From: Bacteroidales bacterium
GTDB lineage: Bacteria; Bacteroidota; Bacteroidia; Bacteroidales; P3
DNA: 57,110 nucleotides
Direction of reading: 5' to 3'
Assembly (NCBI GenBank): GCA_017522065.1
Contig: JAFXAD010000023.1
Span: 1 to 57,110 of the forward strand
This document shows positions 1 through 8,570 of the stretch, one piece after another. The notes below the pieces were generated by a model. That model was not told where the DNA came from, made no database searches, and worked only from the letters and a program-made list of their open reading frames with translations. Each line of letters opens with the position of its first letter. The first letter of the stretch is position 1. The translations under genes were made by a program, and so were the position numbers.

Positions 1-41
1 GAAAACCAAAACGAAAACCAAAACGAAAACCAAAACGAAAT
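1..41 (+). repeat. Purine-rich simple repeat (gaaaac/caaaac units)
   Basis: Six-base units gaaaac/caaaac are repeated to the window edge. The same kind of repeat recurs about ten times in the window. It is purine-rich on the sense strand of the neighbouring gene each time, here the plus strand ahead of the dipeptidase gene. Confidence 0.8.
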
Positions 42-96
42 CTTCAGATACAAATCTATTGTCCCCTTCACTCCCCCTTCACTTCCCTCTCACTCC

Positions 97-148
97 CCCT
101 AAAATCCTAAACCCCTAAAACTCTAAAACCCTCCAACCCCCTCCCCCC
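97..148 (+). repeat. Telomere-like CCTAAA-type degenerate repeat leader
   Basis: Degenerate ccctaaa/cctaaaac units lead into a C-rich tract that runs directly into the ATG of the dipeptidase gene. Similar tracts occur near 2030-2060, 30808-30832, 31090-31170 and 35372-35392, all next to start or stop codons. Confidence 0.6.
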
Positions 149-907
149 ATGAAAAAAATAATCCCCGTTTTCATCCTCGGCATGTTTTTTGTAGCATGCT
201 GCAGCAAGACCGAAGTGCAGTCCGACCCCCTGCAGGACAACAGCCAATTCGTTACCCTGACTGACGCCGTACCCGACGCAATACTCGAGATAAGATACTT
301 CGGCACATACAACTTCGTAGGCTCGCGCATCGACGGCTACCAGCAGCCTACAGCCCTCCTTACGCGTGTTGCCGCCGACAGCCTGCGCGCCGTCAGCAAC
401 GACCTCATGGCTCTCGGCTACCGCCTGAAGATATACGACGCCTATCGCCCACAGTGCGCCGTAGACCATTTCGTTCGCTGGGCAGCAAACCTCGCCGACA
501 CAGCCATGAAGCCCTATTTCTACCCCGACCTCGACAAAAGTGTCCTCTTCGAGCAGGAATACATCATGGAAAAAAGCGGACACACACGCGGCTCCACCGT
601 CGACCTGACACTCTTCGACATGCGCACCGAGAAGGAAGTCGACATGGGAGGCACCTTCGACTGGTTCGGCCCTGAAAGCCACCCCGACTTCTGTGGCGAC
701 CCGCTGACGGGAGAATACAACGCCGACAACTCGTCCTCTCCTGCCGGCCGCTCCATTACCGCCGAACAGTTCGCCAATCGCATGATTCTGCGCAATGCCA
801 TGATGCGCCACGGTTTCAAACCCCTCGACAGCGAATGGTGGCATTTCACCCTCGCCACCGAGCCATTCCCCGACACCTATTTCACCTTCCCAGTCAAGCA
901 ACTGTAG
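149..907 (+). CDS. D-alanyl-D-alanine dipeptidase, VanX/DdpX family lipoprotein
   Basis: The 252-residue protein begins with a lipoprotein signal whose lipobox ends at Cys17, so it should be anchored in the envelope. The VanX-type (M15D) zinc peptidase signature is complete: Tyr-Arg-Pro around Arg100, SGHTRGSTVD with ligands His145 and Asp152, and EWWH with catalytic Glu229 and ligand His232. The family hydrolyses D-Ala-D-Ala. Outside vancomycin clusters this usually serves peptidoglycan turnover or dipeptide scavenging. No vanH/vanA partner is present, so a resistance role is not supported. It is followed by a repeat and a separate DUF2147 gene. Confidence 0.88.
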   Translation: MKKIIPVFILGMFFVACCSKTEVQSDPLQDNSQFVTLTDAVPDAILEIRYFGTYNFVGSRIDGYQQPTALLTRVAADSLRAVSNDLMALGYRLKIYDAYRPQCAVDHFVRWAANLADTAMKPYFYPDLDKSVLFEQEYIMEKSGHTRGSTVDLTLFDMRTEKEVDMGGTFDWFGPESHPDFCGDPLTGEYNADNSSSPAGRSITAEQFANRMILRNAMMRHGFKPLDSEWWHFTLATEPFPDTYFTFPVKQL

Positions 908-945
908 GTTACCAACCCCACACATACCCATCCGTGCATGGTAAT

Positions 946-1017
946 TCACGGCCATTTATGGGCATTCACGTTCTAAAACATAATTTCCGGTTAATTCCTG
1001 GTAATTCCTGTTAAAAG
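946..1017 (+). repeat. Dispersed ~75-bp intergenic repeat, copy 1
   Basis: The segment with cattcacgttctaaaaca followed by two 'ttaattcctgg'-type units recurs almost exactly at 43948-44021. Shorter relatives of its first half (attcacggncatttacgg) lie at 43108-43145 and 43743-43775. Here it fills the gap between the dipeptidase and DUF2147 genes, ending 3 bases before the ATG. Confidence 0.8.
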
Positions 1018-1020
1018 AAA

Positions 1021-1488
1021 ATGAAAGTTATTATTAACCATTTGCTTATCGCACTCTTCCTCCTCGTGCCCTTCGTGTCCACTACGGCTCAGAATGCACT
1101 CAACAACAAGGCCGACAATATCGTCGGAACCTATTCCGGCAAGCAGGGCAGCGACCGCTTCAAGGCCAAGATAGAGAAGATGGCAGACGCCACTTACCGC
1201 TGCCGCGTCATCTGGCTTGAACACGACAAGGATGCCGATGGCAACAAAATCCTCGACCGGAAAAACCCGGACAAGAAACTCCGCTCAACGCCAGCCGACA
1301 GGATTGTCATCTTCTCCGGCCTGAAATACGACTCGAAAAACCACAGGTGGAACGGCACCAAGATTTACGACCCTCTAAGGGGTATCCGCGCCAACCTGGT
1401 CGCCGACTTCTGCGACGATGGACGTCTGCGACTGAAAGGATCACTAATGGGCATCAGCGAATCGGTGTACTGGAAAAAGATAGATTGA
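1021..1488 (+). CDS. DUF2147 domain secreted protein
   Basis: The 155-residue product has an N-terminal signal peptide (hydrophobic LLIALFLLVPF, cleavage near AQN). One DUF2147 domain covers roughly residues 35-155, with the features IVGTYSG, CRVIWLEHDKDADGNK, GLKYD and a C-terminal VYWKKID. The family is small, secreted and of unknown biochemical function, common in Bacteroidetes and Proteobacteria. The 5' flank is the dispersed repeat ending just before the ATG. It converges on the gamma-carbonic anhydrase gene, whose stop lies 3 bases away. Confidence 0.85.
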   Translation: MKVIINHLLIALFLLVPFVSTTAQNALNNKADNIVGTYSGKQGSDRFKAKIEKMADATYRCRVIWLEHDKDADGNKILDRKNPDKKLRSTPADRIVIFSGLKYDSKNHRWNGTKIYDPLRGIRANLVADFCDDGRLRLKGSLMGISESVYWKKID

Positions 1489-1491
1489 CGC

Positions 1492-2019
1492 CTATTCCTC
1501 CGATTCCTCGCCGGACTGCTCGCGCATGTATACTTTGGCATACTCTACATAGTGGGCAGCATTGTCGGTCTGCCCGGGACGGGTAGGCTTGATGTAGCGG
1601 GCTGGAACTCCACCCCATATCTCGTGTGGCGGTATTTGGGTGCCCTGCAGCACAAGGGCTCCTGCAGCGACAATGGCCCCTTCGCCAACAACGCAGTCGT
1701 CGAGCAAGGTGGCTCCCATGCCGATGAGTGCACCGTCACAAATGGTACAGGCATGTACCGTTACGTTGTGCCCTATGGTGACGTCGCTGCCGATATGTGT
1801 GGGCCCAGTCTCGTGGGTCACATGAATACAGCTCCCGTCTTGCACATTTGTCCGGTCGCCTATGGTGATGGGGGCCACGTCGCCTCGCACTACGGCTCCG
1901 AACCACACCGAACATTCGTCACCCATCTTGACATCGCCCACTATTGTGGCGTTTTCGCTGAAATAGCAGTCCTTACCCCACTGGGGTCTCCGACCTTTGT
2001 ATGTTTTTATTAATGCCAT
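1492..2019 (-). CDS. Gamma-class carbonic anhydrase / YrdA-like hexapeptide protein
   Basis: The 175-residue left-handed beta-helix protein has repeated hexapeptides such as VGDVKMG and VVRGDVAPI. The three histidines of the gamma-carbonic anhydrase zinc site are visible at His66, His84 and His89. This family (YrdA/PaaY/CaiE-like) forms trimers, and members are either active CO2 hydratases or acyltransferase-like proteins. Length and ligands are complete, so it should bind metal. It is the last gene of the minus-strand run TfoX-N, ogt, gamma-CA, and a CCTAAA-like repeat lies between it and ogt. Confidence 0.88.
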   Translation of the reverse strand: MALIKTYKGRRPQWGKDCYFSENATIVGDVKMGDECSVWFGAVVRGDVAPITIGDRTNVQDGSCIHVTHETGPTHIGSDVTIGHNVTVHACTICDGALIGMGATLLDDCVVGEGAIVAAGALVLQGTQIPPHEIWGGVPARYIKPTRPGQTDNAAHYVEYAKVYMREQSGEESEE

Positions 2020-2060
2020 ATTTTTTTTAAAACCTTATAACCTTAAAACCCTAAAACCCA
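2020..2060 (-). repeat. Telomere-like degenerate repeat between ogt and gamma-CA
   Basis: The plus strand shows aaaccttataaccttaaaaccctaaaaccc-like units (unit about 7-9 nt). They cover the ogt stop region and the space ahead of the gamma-CA start. Same family as the tract at 97-148. Confidence 0.5.
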
Positions 2061-2486
2061 CTTCTCAATCAACAACAGTCGCCGTTTGATGTCACTCCCG
2101 TATGCGTAGCCGCCAATGCCGTCCGAAGCCACCACGCGGTGACACGGAATGACGATGGCGATTGGGTTGCGCGCAACGGCCTGACCTACTGCTTGTGGTG
2201 AACGGCAACCCAGACGCTTCGCCAATTCGCCGTATGTCACGGTCTGTCCGTAGGGTACCGTTAGCAATTCCCGCCACACGCGTCGCTGGAACGCCGTACC
2301 ATGCGGTGCTATTGACGGAACGAAGTCGGGCTCGCGTCCGGCGAAGTAGGTGTCGAGCCAATGGCGTATGCGCGTGTCGTCGTGACTATGTGTTGATGCG
2401 CTTGTGCCTGATACAATGCGCAACGCCACAAGTGTCTCATCCTTAATATCAAGCTCCAGAAGGCCTATGGGCGAAATGTACGTCAT
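2043..2486 (-). CDS. ogt: Methylated-DNA--protein-cysteine methyltransferase
   Basis: The 147-residue protein has the canonical O6-alkylguanine transferase active site IPCHRVV with acceptor Cys115. The helix-turn-helix upstream reads PYGQTVTYGELAKRLG, and an Asn lies at NPIAIVIPCH. The family repairs O6-methylguanine and O4-methylthymine by suicide transfer to the cysteine. It overlaps the upstream TfoX-N gene by 4 bases (ATGA), which implies translational coupling. Start taken at the ATGA overlap. Confidence 0.93.
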   Translation of the reverse strand: MTYISPIGLLELDIKDETLVALRIVSGTSASTHSHDDTRIRHWLDTYFAGREPDFVPSIAPHGTAFQRRVWRELLTVPYGQTVTYGELAKRLGCRSPQAVGQAVARNPIAIVIPCHRVVASDGIGGYAYGSDIKRRLLLIEKWVLGF

Positions 2487-2815
2487 TTCTTAGTTTTCGT
2501 TTTCGTCTTTGCACGAGGTTCTGGCAGCTCGGCGCAGCTGGCCGCAACCAGTTCCGAAAGGTATTCGCGATCGTCGACATCCTCGATGTAGAAATAGGGC
2601 TTTGCCCCTTCGTAGGGCGGACGAAGCATCTCGCTGCGCAGCATTTTGCGTCCAGCCTCGGTGGGCTTCACATAGAATCCGTTGTCGCTTACAAGACCAA
2701 AAATCTTGCCGTTGCAGTACATGCCCCAGTCGCCAAACATCTTCCGGGCTTCTATCTCACCCGCGCCGCTACATTGGTCGGTGATGTATTGTACAAAGTC
2801 GATATTGCTTGCCAT
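2483..2815 (-). CDS. TfoX N-terminal domain protein
   Basis: The 110-residue product is a stand-alone TfoX_N domain, recognisable from ARKMFGDWGMYCNGKIFGLV and YVKPTEAGRKML. TfoX proteins are tied to competence regulation in gammaproteobacteria, but this short form has no assigned role in Bacteroidetes. Its last residues, AKTKTKTKK, are encoded by the purine repeat (sense cgaaaacgaaaac), so the repeat has extended the C terminus in frame. The gene overlaps ogt by 4 bases. Confidence 0.8.
   Translation of the reverse strand: MASNIDFVQYITDQCSGAGEIEARKMFGDWGMYCNGKIFGLVSDNGFYVKPTEAGRKMLRSEMLRPPYEGAKPYFYIEDVDDREYLSELVAASCAELPEPRAKTKTKTKK
2489..2512 (-). repeat. Purine repeat forming the TfoX-N C terminus
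   Basis: Plus strand shows ttttcgttttcgtctttg. On the coding strand it is purine-rich and encodes alternating Lys-Thr at the end of the TfoX-N protein, immediately before its stop codon and the ogt start. Confidence 0.7.
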
Positions 2816-3032
2816 ATATATTTCTTTTTATATGCACCATTAACGCAAATCGTGCCGCTTTATTTGATACTGCGTGATTTATTTCCACCCACATCGCCGG
2901 TGAAGCTAATCGGGGGGCTGCCACGCGCAAGGAGTCCTGCACCACAGGCACTTGTGCCTCTTGTAACATTATCGTAACAAAATCTTAACTGAAACGTAAC
3001 CGCCATGTAACCGTTTCGTAACATCGGCAACG

Positions 3033-3040
3033 TACTTTTG
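3033..3040 (+). promoter_or_regulatory. -7 promoter element TACTTTTG of the Na/Pi symporter gene
   Basis: TACTTTTG matches the Bacteroidetes TAnnTTTG consensus and lies 27 nt before the ATG at 3068. Its position rules out a start codon at 3038. Confidence 0.7.
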
Positions 3041-3067
3041 CACTCAGAAAACATTAATTATACGCTT

Positions 3068-4762
3068 ATGAATATTATTGAAATCCTGATGATTGTGATA
3101 AAATTTGCCGGTGCTCTGGCGGTTTTTCTCTATGCAATGAAAGAAATGAGTGAGGGTTTGCAGAAGGCTGCCGGCAGCCGCATGCGTGCCATCCTGGGCA
3201 AGATTACAGGCAACCCCTTCAGCGGTATCCTCACAGGTACCGCCGTGACCGCCGTCATCCAGTCGTCCTCGGCTACCACCGTCATGGTCGTCAGTTTCGT
3301 CAACGCTGGCCTCCTCTCACTCGCAGGGGCTGTGGCCGTCATCATGGGTGCCAATATCGGTACCACTGCCACATCGTGGATCATCGCCCTCCTCGGCCTC
3401 GGCGAAGGCGAGGGTATCTTTTCGCTCCCCATGTTCCTCGCCACTATAAGCCTTTTCTTCATCTTCTCTAAACGCGACAAGCTGAAGCCCGTCGGACAGA
3501 CCGTCATCGGCCTCGCACTGCTGCTCGTAGGCATGGATCTCCTCCAGGAGGCTATGCCCGACCTCGAGCAATATCCCGCTATCCTCGAAGGCATTGCGTC
3601 GCTCAGCGGCTTCGGTTTTTGGTCCATACTCCTCTTTATCGTTATCGGTACCGTGCTGACCTGCCTCGTCCAGTCGTCGTCGGCAATGATGGCTATCACT
3701 CTCCTTATGTGCTACAACGGCCTGCTATCCATCGAGATGGCTATAGCCCTCGTCATGGGACAGAATATCGGTACCACCATTACTGCCAACATCGCTGCAG
3801 CTGTGGCCAACACCGCAGGCAAGCGCGCCGCTCGCGCCCACCTGCTGTTCAACGTCGTTGGTGTCGTCGTAGCCCTTATCCTCTATCGCCCAACACTCGC
3901 GCTGATCCTCTCCATTTTCCCGACAGATGTGCCTATGGCTATCACCCTCTTCCACACTCTCTTCAATGTGGGCAACACGCTGCTCCTCGTCTGGTTCATA
4001 CCTCAGATACTGAAAATCGTCGAACGTATGGTTCCTGAACCCAAAGACGCCGATGCCGACACCGACGACGAATACCACCTCAGCTACATAAGCCGCGGAC
4101 CCGTGAGCACCGCCGAGCTTAACCTCCAAAGCGCAAAACGCGAAATTCAACTCTTCTCTAAGAAGATTCTGAACATGTACGCTCTCCTGCCCGGACTCCG
4201 CAAAGCACAGAACGAGAAGGATTTCGACGCCGTCATGGAACGCATCGAACGCTACGAGCAGCTGACCGACCGCATGGAAATGGAAATCACCCGTTTCCTC
4301 ACCGCTGTAGGAAGCGGCAACCTCAGTCCTCACGGTTCCGAACGCGTCAGCTCCATGCTCCGCATCATCGACAACCTCGAAAGCATTGGCGACAGCATTT
4401 TGCAGATAGCACTCGTCCGAAAAAACAAACGCGCCGACGCTGTCCACTTCAGCGAACACCTTAACGCTAACCTCAGAATGATCAACGCAATGGTGAATAA
4501 CGCTCTCGTCGTGATGGATGGCAACCTGCTCGACTACGACAATATCGACCTCAAGGGTGCTTACGATGCCGAGCGCGAAATCAACGCCTGCCGCGACCGT
4601 CTGCGCGCCGAGCATCTCGAGTCGCTCAAAAAAGGCATCTACGGCTATGCCGTCGGCAACGCCTACAGCTCGCTCTATGCCCTCTATGAGAAACTTGCTG
4701 ACTATGTCATCAATGTCAGCGAATCCATTGACGATTCAGTCAAACATAATGTTCGCAAATAA
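3068..4762 (+). CDS. Na+/phosphate cotransporter family protein with PhoU-like C-terminal domain
   Basis: From the ATG at 3068 the protein is 564 residues. The N-terminal half is a membrane domain with the two Na/Pi-cotransporter repeats and their QSSS signatures (AVIQSSSATTVMVV and LVQSSSAMMAI), each followed by a GANIGTT or GQNIGTT motif. The C-terminal part (about 345-564) is helical and soluble, resembling PhoU. The family (NptA/YjbB) moves phosphate coupled to sodium, and bacterial members often act as exporters. An in-frame TTG at 3038 lies inside the promoter, so the start is the internal ATG. The gene is monocistronic and ends at a hairpin. Confidence 0.9.
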   Translation: MNIIEILMIVIKFAGALAVFLYAMKEMSEGLQKAAGSRMRAILGKITGNPFSGILTGTAVTAVIQSSSATTVMVVSFVNAGLLSLAGAVAVIMGANIGTTATSWIIALLGLGEGEGIFSLPMFLATISLFFIFSKRDKLKPVGQTVIGLALLLVGMDLLQEAMPDLEQYPAILEGIASLSGFGFWSILLFIVIGTVLTCLVQSSSAMMAITLLMCYNGLLSIEMAIALVMGQNIGTTITANIAAAVANTAGKRAARAHLLFNVVGVVVALILYRPTLALILSIFPTDVPMAITLFHTLFNVGNTLLLVWFIPQILKIVERMVPEPKDADADTDDEYHLSYISRGPVSTAELNLQSAKREIQLFSKKILNMYALLPGLRKAQNEKDFDAVMERIERYEQLTDRMEMEITRFLTAVGSGNLSPHGSERVSSMLRIIDNLESIGDSILQIALVRKNKRADAVHFSEHLNANLRMINAMVNNALVVMDGNLLDYDNIDLKGAYDAEREINACRDRLRAEHLESLKKGIYGYAVGNAYSSLYALYEKLADYVINVSESIDDSVKHNVRK

Positions 4763-4772
4763 ACCATCCATA

Positions 4773-4791
4773 CCCAGGGCGATGCCCTGGG
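4773..4791 (+). terminator. GC-rich hairpin after the Na/Pi symporter gene
   Basis: Perfect 8-bp stem CCCAGGGC-GAT-GCCCTGGG lies 11 nt after the stop. It lacks a clear T-tract, so it is either a weak terminator or a member of the variable-stem hairpin family. Confidence 0.45.
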
Positions 4792-4837
4792 CTGTAAGAT
4801 ATTGACCTTTCAGGCCAGTTTGTCTACTTCAGAAACT

Positions 4838-4915
4838 TGAATTTTTAATTTGAAAGATTTGAAAAGAATTGTAAGATTTCTCGCCATAGGCGACTTGATA
4901 ATTATTAATTATTAA
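4838..4915 (+). repeat. Variable-stem hairpin repeat, copy with TCGCC-ATA-GGCGA
   Basis: The flank gaaagatttgaaaag and ttgtaagatttc is followed by a 5-bp hairpin (4881-4893) and an AT tail of attattaattattaac. The same arrangement in inverse orientation occurs at 25300-25400 with the same hairpin. Relatives with other stem sequences occur in the 43.1-44.0 kb array. Confidence 0.65.
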
Positions 4916-5790
4916 CGAATTGTTACAATTTTACGTGCTTTGTGATTTCCGGCGCGGACAATGTAGACGCCTGCCGCCGAGGTGTTGATTCGCTCGATGT
5001 GCGCCGCACTGTGGATGCTGTAGATGGGGCGGCCAACGATGTCGAAGACCTGTAGCGGCACCCCTTCAGCACCGGTGACGACGATGTCGCGGCCTGTGGC
5101 GGTGACGCTGATGCTGTCGGTGAGGGTCTCGCCGATGGCATCCAAGCCGGCATAGACAGCACGTACCTGGCAACCGACGATGCGCGGAGCCAAACGCAAA
5201 ACATAATGGTTCACGGTGCGTGGCGTGAAGCGCAGCACATGGGCAAAGTCGGCGTTGAAGGTGATGACCTCGCCCGACCAGTAGTAGCCCTCGTGGGTGT
5301 CGAGCGTCAGGGCATCGCCAGAATACATGCCGCTGGCGGGCAGAAATATGTGGTTGCCGTTGGGCCCCGTCACCCTGTAGCCTGGATGCGTAGCGTCATT
5401 GACCCAAAGCCAGGTACATTGCTCGGCCAACTCGGTGATTTCGGCGTAGGTCGGCATGCGCCATCCCTCACCGAGGGCAGTGGTCGCAATGTCGTCTTCG
5501 GGCTCGAGGTATCGCAGGTTGTCGGGCTCACTGGTGGTTTCCTTCGACGGGAAAACATATTTCGTCATCGCACGGTAGTCGCCCATGCCGAAGCGATAGT
5601 TATCGATGGAGTATTCCTGCTTGGGCGTCAGTTCGCCCCACGCGAGGTACCAGCCTGCATCAGTGGCACTGACGGATCCCATATTGCGGTCGGCCCACCG
5701 TACGCTGAGTCCCAGGTCCACGGCTTGCTGGGCGTTGGCGGCAACAGTATATATGATTGTTGTCAGTATTATGAATATCAGTTTTTTCAT
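4912..5790 (-). CDS. Secreted T9SS-sorted protein with major-paralogous/DUF1566-like domain
   Basis: Starting at MKKLIF (5790), the protein is 292 residues with a signal peptide ending near ANAQ. Residues about 22-200 have the VDLGLSVRWADRNMG, GWYLAWGE and GWRMPTYAEITEL pattern of the Bacteroidetes/Fibrobacter major paralogous (DUF1566-like) fold. The last ~75 residues (LQVFDIVGRPIY, GVYIVRAGN, KIVTIR) form a type A T9SS sorting domain. It is therefore an exported surface protein; its ligand is unknown. Longer in-frame starts at 5796 or 5847 lie in the purine repeat and are less likely. Confidence 0.78.
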   Translation of the reverse strand: MKKLIFIILTTIIYTVAANAQQAVDLGLSVRWADRNMGSVSATDAGWYLAWGELTPKQEYSIDNYRFGMGDYRAMTKYVFPSKETTSEPDNLRYLEPEDDIATTALGEGWRMPTYAEITELAEQCTWLWVNDATHPGYRVTGPNGNHIFLPASGMYSGDALTLDTHEGYYWSGEVITFNADFAHVLRFTPRTVNHYVLRLAPRIVGCQVRAVYAGLDAIGETLTDSISVTATGRDIVVTGAEGVPLQVFDIVGRPIYSIHSAAHIERINTSAAGVYIVRAGNHKARKIVTIR

Positions 5791-5820
5791 TTTCATCTTC
5801 GTTTTCGTACGATTTTTGTG
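5791..5820 (-). repeat. Purine repeat at the translation start of the T9SS protein
   Basis: Sense strand reads cgtacgaaaacgaagatgaaaatg, abutting the chosen ATG. It could supply a purine-rich leader or ribosome-binding context; no better Shine-Dalgarno is seen. Confidence 0.6.
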
Positions 5821-5931
5821 GAGTGAAAGGGGAGTGAAATAGGACAATTGTTTCGTATCTAAAGTACTACCTGCTCTGTAGGCCTGCGACCTTGTGGAGC
5901 AACCGTTAAGGTTAATGTTAAAGTTTTTTCG

Positions 5932-7215
5932 TTAATGCCGGTATGGTGCCAGAAGTTCTGTAAGTCGCGCGTGGCTGCGTTGGTACCACAGTATCATGTA
6001 GTCCGCTTCCCGTTGGGCAGTTTCGTAGAAATATATTGGATTGTCATTCCACTTGGCGCGGTCGTGCTGCCAGCCTTGTGTGGCGTCGAGTTGCGTGGCG
6101 TAGCCTTGGATGATGGTGCAAACGCTGTCGACCGACAAGGGGCCATCCTTCAGTTCATACCATCGAGTGGCCAATGCCTCATAAAAACCTGATTCTTCAT
6201 TTGCGAGCAGTCGACGGAAGGGGTGCACGCGCCACAGGTTGCTCTGACCACGAAGGGTGACTGGCGTGTTCATATAGCAGGCGTTCCAGGTGCTGCCAAA
6301 ACTGTGGTCCAAATCCCACGGTACAACAACGAAGCGGCTGTCGGCCTGGATATTGGGACAAGCCAGATAGCAGTTCTTATAGCCGAAGTCGCCTATTCCC
6401 GACATTATGACAAAGAGGTATACATCAACCAGGTTGTCATAATAGAAATGGCTTTGGACGAGACCAGCGTATGCGCTGTCGGGAATGCTGTCCCAAGAAA
6501 CGTTCATCAACTGCTGCAGCGGTAGCCAGGCCTCGGGCGTAGGGTTGTTGGGGTATTTCATCGTCCAGGCGTTCCACTCGTCAGTGTTGCCTGGGGCTGT
6601 GCCGTTGGACTCCAGAAAGGCACCGTCGCCATAGCTGCCACACTTGTAGAGCACACCGCGCACCAGCCCATTCTGGGGTTTCTTGCAGCCCAGCAACTTG
6701 CGGTTGACGGGGTCCGACAGACAGAAGAGTCCTTCGTATTCTCCCTCAATCCATACCTCCACAAAGCGGCCCACGGTGCTGTAGCGCTGGCCGTAGTCGG
6801 TGCTGTAGGGCAGGCGGGCAAAGCTGGTGAAAATGTCCATTGCCACACGGTTGCGTATATGCGAACGGTCGGCGGCTACCGCGTCGAGGATGTACTTATC
6901 CAAACCTGTGCGAATGCCCAGTAGGTTGACATCTAAGTCGTCGCCTGTAGAGTCGACAAAACGTACTTCCATTGAATTCTTGTCGTAGAGCATCGAGGTG
7001 GCACCGCGAAGGTTCACAAGGCAGGCATAGCTTTCAACACGTTCGGAGGCCCAAGCGGTGTCATAATATGTTATCGTGAAAGATGCGGTTACAGGGATAT
7101 CCTCACTGAGGGTGTCGCTGAGGGCCGTGAGATCGATGCGCGGCAATGTCTGTGCCGTCGTCAGTTGCAAAAAGGGAAGTAGTGCAAAGAGTAAAAATAA
7201 TAATCTGAGTTTCAT
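5932..7215 (-). CDS. CotH kinase-like secreted protein
   Basis: The 427-residue product has a signal peptide (LLFLLFALLPFLQLTTAQ). It then shows CotH family features: a beta-rich start with VNLRGATSMLYDKNS, IRNRVAMDIF, the loop YEGLFCLSDPVNRKLLG, and the kinase-like PWDLDHSFGSTW. CotH proteins are atypical secreted protein kinases or structural surface proteins. Bacteroidetes versions usually lie in cell-surface loci. It is followed 14 bases later by an LD-carboxypeptidase gene running the other way in order (upstream on the minus strand), so the two may share a transcript. No sorting domain is visible. Confidence 0.8.
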   Translation of the reverse strand: MKLRLLFLLFALLPFLQLTTAQTLPRIDLTALSDTLSEDIPVTASFTITYYDTAWASERVESYACLVNLRGATSMLYDKNSMEVRFVDSTGDDLDVNLLGIRTGLDKYILDAVAADRSHIRNRVAMDIFTSFARLPYSTDYGQRYSTVGRFVEVWIEGEYEGLFCLSDPVNRKLLGCKKPQNGLVRGVLYKCGSYGDGAFLESNGTAPGNTDEWNAWTMKYPNNPTPEAWLPLQQLMNVSWDSIPDSAYAGLVQSHFYYDNLVDVYLFVIMSGIGDFGYKNCYLACPNIQADSRFVVVPWDLDHSFGSTWNACYMNTPVTLRGQSNLWRVHPFRRLLANEESGFYEALATRWYELKDGPLSVDSVCTIIQGYATQLDATQGWQHDRAKWNDNPIYFYETAQREADYMILWYQRSHARLTELLAPYRH

Positions 7216-7229
7216 TAGTTATGTCGTTA

Positions 7230-8324
7230 TCAAAGTCTTTTTCCTGCCAGTTTCATGCGATGTTCGAGTGGCGTTTTTGTTGCGTTGATGTCGGCAGTGG
7301 AGATGTCGTACTGTTGACCATCGATGTCGAATTGCAGCGTGGAACCGTCGTTGCGTACGTCTATGGTGACGGGTGCACCCATGACGAGCGGCAGGTTCAC
7401 GTCGCCGTGGCCTGCAGGAAATCCGCAGAGCATCGGAATGCCGTAAGGCTCTACAATCTGGCGTATCATCGCCTCAACGTTCTCGTAGGTGAACTCCGAA
7501 CCGCAGTCGGTGAACTCGCCCAGCACCACGCCTTTGCAGCGGTCAAGCACGCCGTTCATCTGCAAGATGCGCATCTGACGGTCGATGTTGTGCATCGATT
7601 CTCCTACCTCCTCGACGAAGAGGATGATGTCTTTGCCCAGCGTGGCATCGGCTTGACTGCCCAGATTGGGCGCGAAGGTGCAGATGTTGCCGCCCACCAG
7701 CACTCCAGAGGCAGTGCCGGTGATGTTCTGCTGATGTGCCGGCACATGATAGCGGGGTACTTGCCCCATCAACAGGTCGCGCATCATAGTGCTGGTCGCG
7801 TCGGTGCCACCCTGCGCCAGGAACGAACTCATGGTGGCGTGCATACTCATCACTCCTGCGCGACTGAGCAGGCCGTGCAAGGTGCTGATGTCGCTGAAGC
7901 CGACAAGCCATTTCGGGGATGCCGACAGGCGCGACAGGGGTATTTTGTCGATAAGCTGGATGGTGCCGTAACCGCCGCGGTTGCAGATGATAGCCTTGAT
8001 GCCGGGACGGTCGAAAGCCCACAGCAGGTCGCTGACGCGCTCGGCCACGGTGCCGGCATATTTGCCGTCGACCACTTTGCCAACGTTGGGACCGATGATG
8101 GGCACCAGACCCCACGACTGCAGCAGTTCGGCAGTGCGCTCCACATTCTCCATCGGCGTGAAGTATGAGGGCGAAATCAGCGCAACAGTGTCGCCGGACT
8201 TCAAGTAATCGGGCTTTACGCAATTCAGCGTCACAGGCTCGTTTTGTATCGGTTTGACGTTTTCTTTCTCGCACGACACCAGTGTCAGTGCGGCAATTGT
8301 AAGTATAAGCAGTGTTTTTCTCAT
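7230..8324 (-). CDS. LD-carboxypeptidase (S66 family) lipoprotein
   Basis: The start at 8324 gives 364 residues with a lipoprotein signal (LTIAALTLVSC). S66 features are present: GDTVALISPS, NRGGYGTIQLID, WLVGFSDISTLHG (nucleophile Ser region), FVEEVGE (Glu region) and FPAGHGDVN (His region). The family removes the terminal D-Ala from murein tetrapeptides during recycling; a lipoprotein form would act at the periplasmic face. A much longer open frame reaches 8747, but the promoter at 8348-8355 lies within that extension, so it is rejected. Confidence 0.88.
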   Translation of the reverse strand: MRKTLLILTIAALTLVSCEKENVKPIQNEPVTLNCVKPDYLKSGDTVALISPSYFTPMENVERTAELLQSWGLVPIIGPNVGKVVDGKYAGTVAERVSDLLWAFDRPGIKAIICNRGGYGTIQLIDKIPLSRLSASPKWLVGFSDISTLHGLLSRAGVMSMHATMSSFLAQGGTDATSTMMRDLLMGQVPRYHVPAHQQNITGTASGVLVGGNICTFAPNLGSQADATLGKDIILFVEEVGESMHNIDRQMRILQMNGVLDRCKGVVLGEFTDCGSEFTYENVEAMIRQIVEPYGIPMLCGFPAGHGDVNLPLVMGAPVTIDVRNDGSTLQFDIDGQQYDISTADINATKTPLEHRMKLAGKRL

Positions 8325-8347
8325 TCTGAGTGTTTTTTTTGGAATTG

Positions 8348-8355
8348 CAAAAGTA
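8348..8355 (-). promoter_or_regulatory. -7 element TACTTTTG of the LD-carboxypeptidase gene
   Basis: The minus strand shows TACTTTTGCA, 24 nt before the start codon. It fixes the start at 8324. Confidence 0.75.
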
Positions 8356-8570
8356 CAAAAAAAAAGCCAGCTGGCAAAATAAAATGTCAGACCGTTCTTT
8401 TTTTGTGTTTTCGTACCCGAATTCGTCACTGAAGCGGATACACCCATTTCGCACCTGAAACAGTCAAGGTTAGAATGCGTGTCTGTGTGGACATATTTTT
8501 GTAACTGATGCAATAAAATACTGTATCTGAAGTTAAAGTTAATGTTAAAGATTTTCGTTATCAAAAACAG

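Noticed and set aside
3038-3067. TTG start giving a longer Na/Pi symporter
   Set aside because: The codon lies inside the -7 element TACTTTTG.
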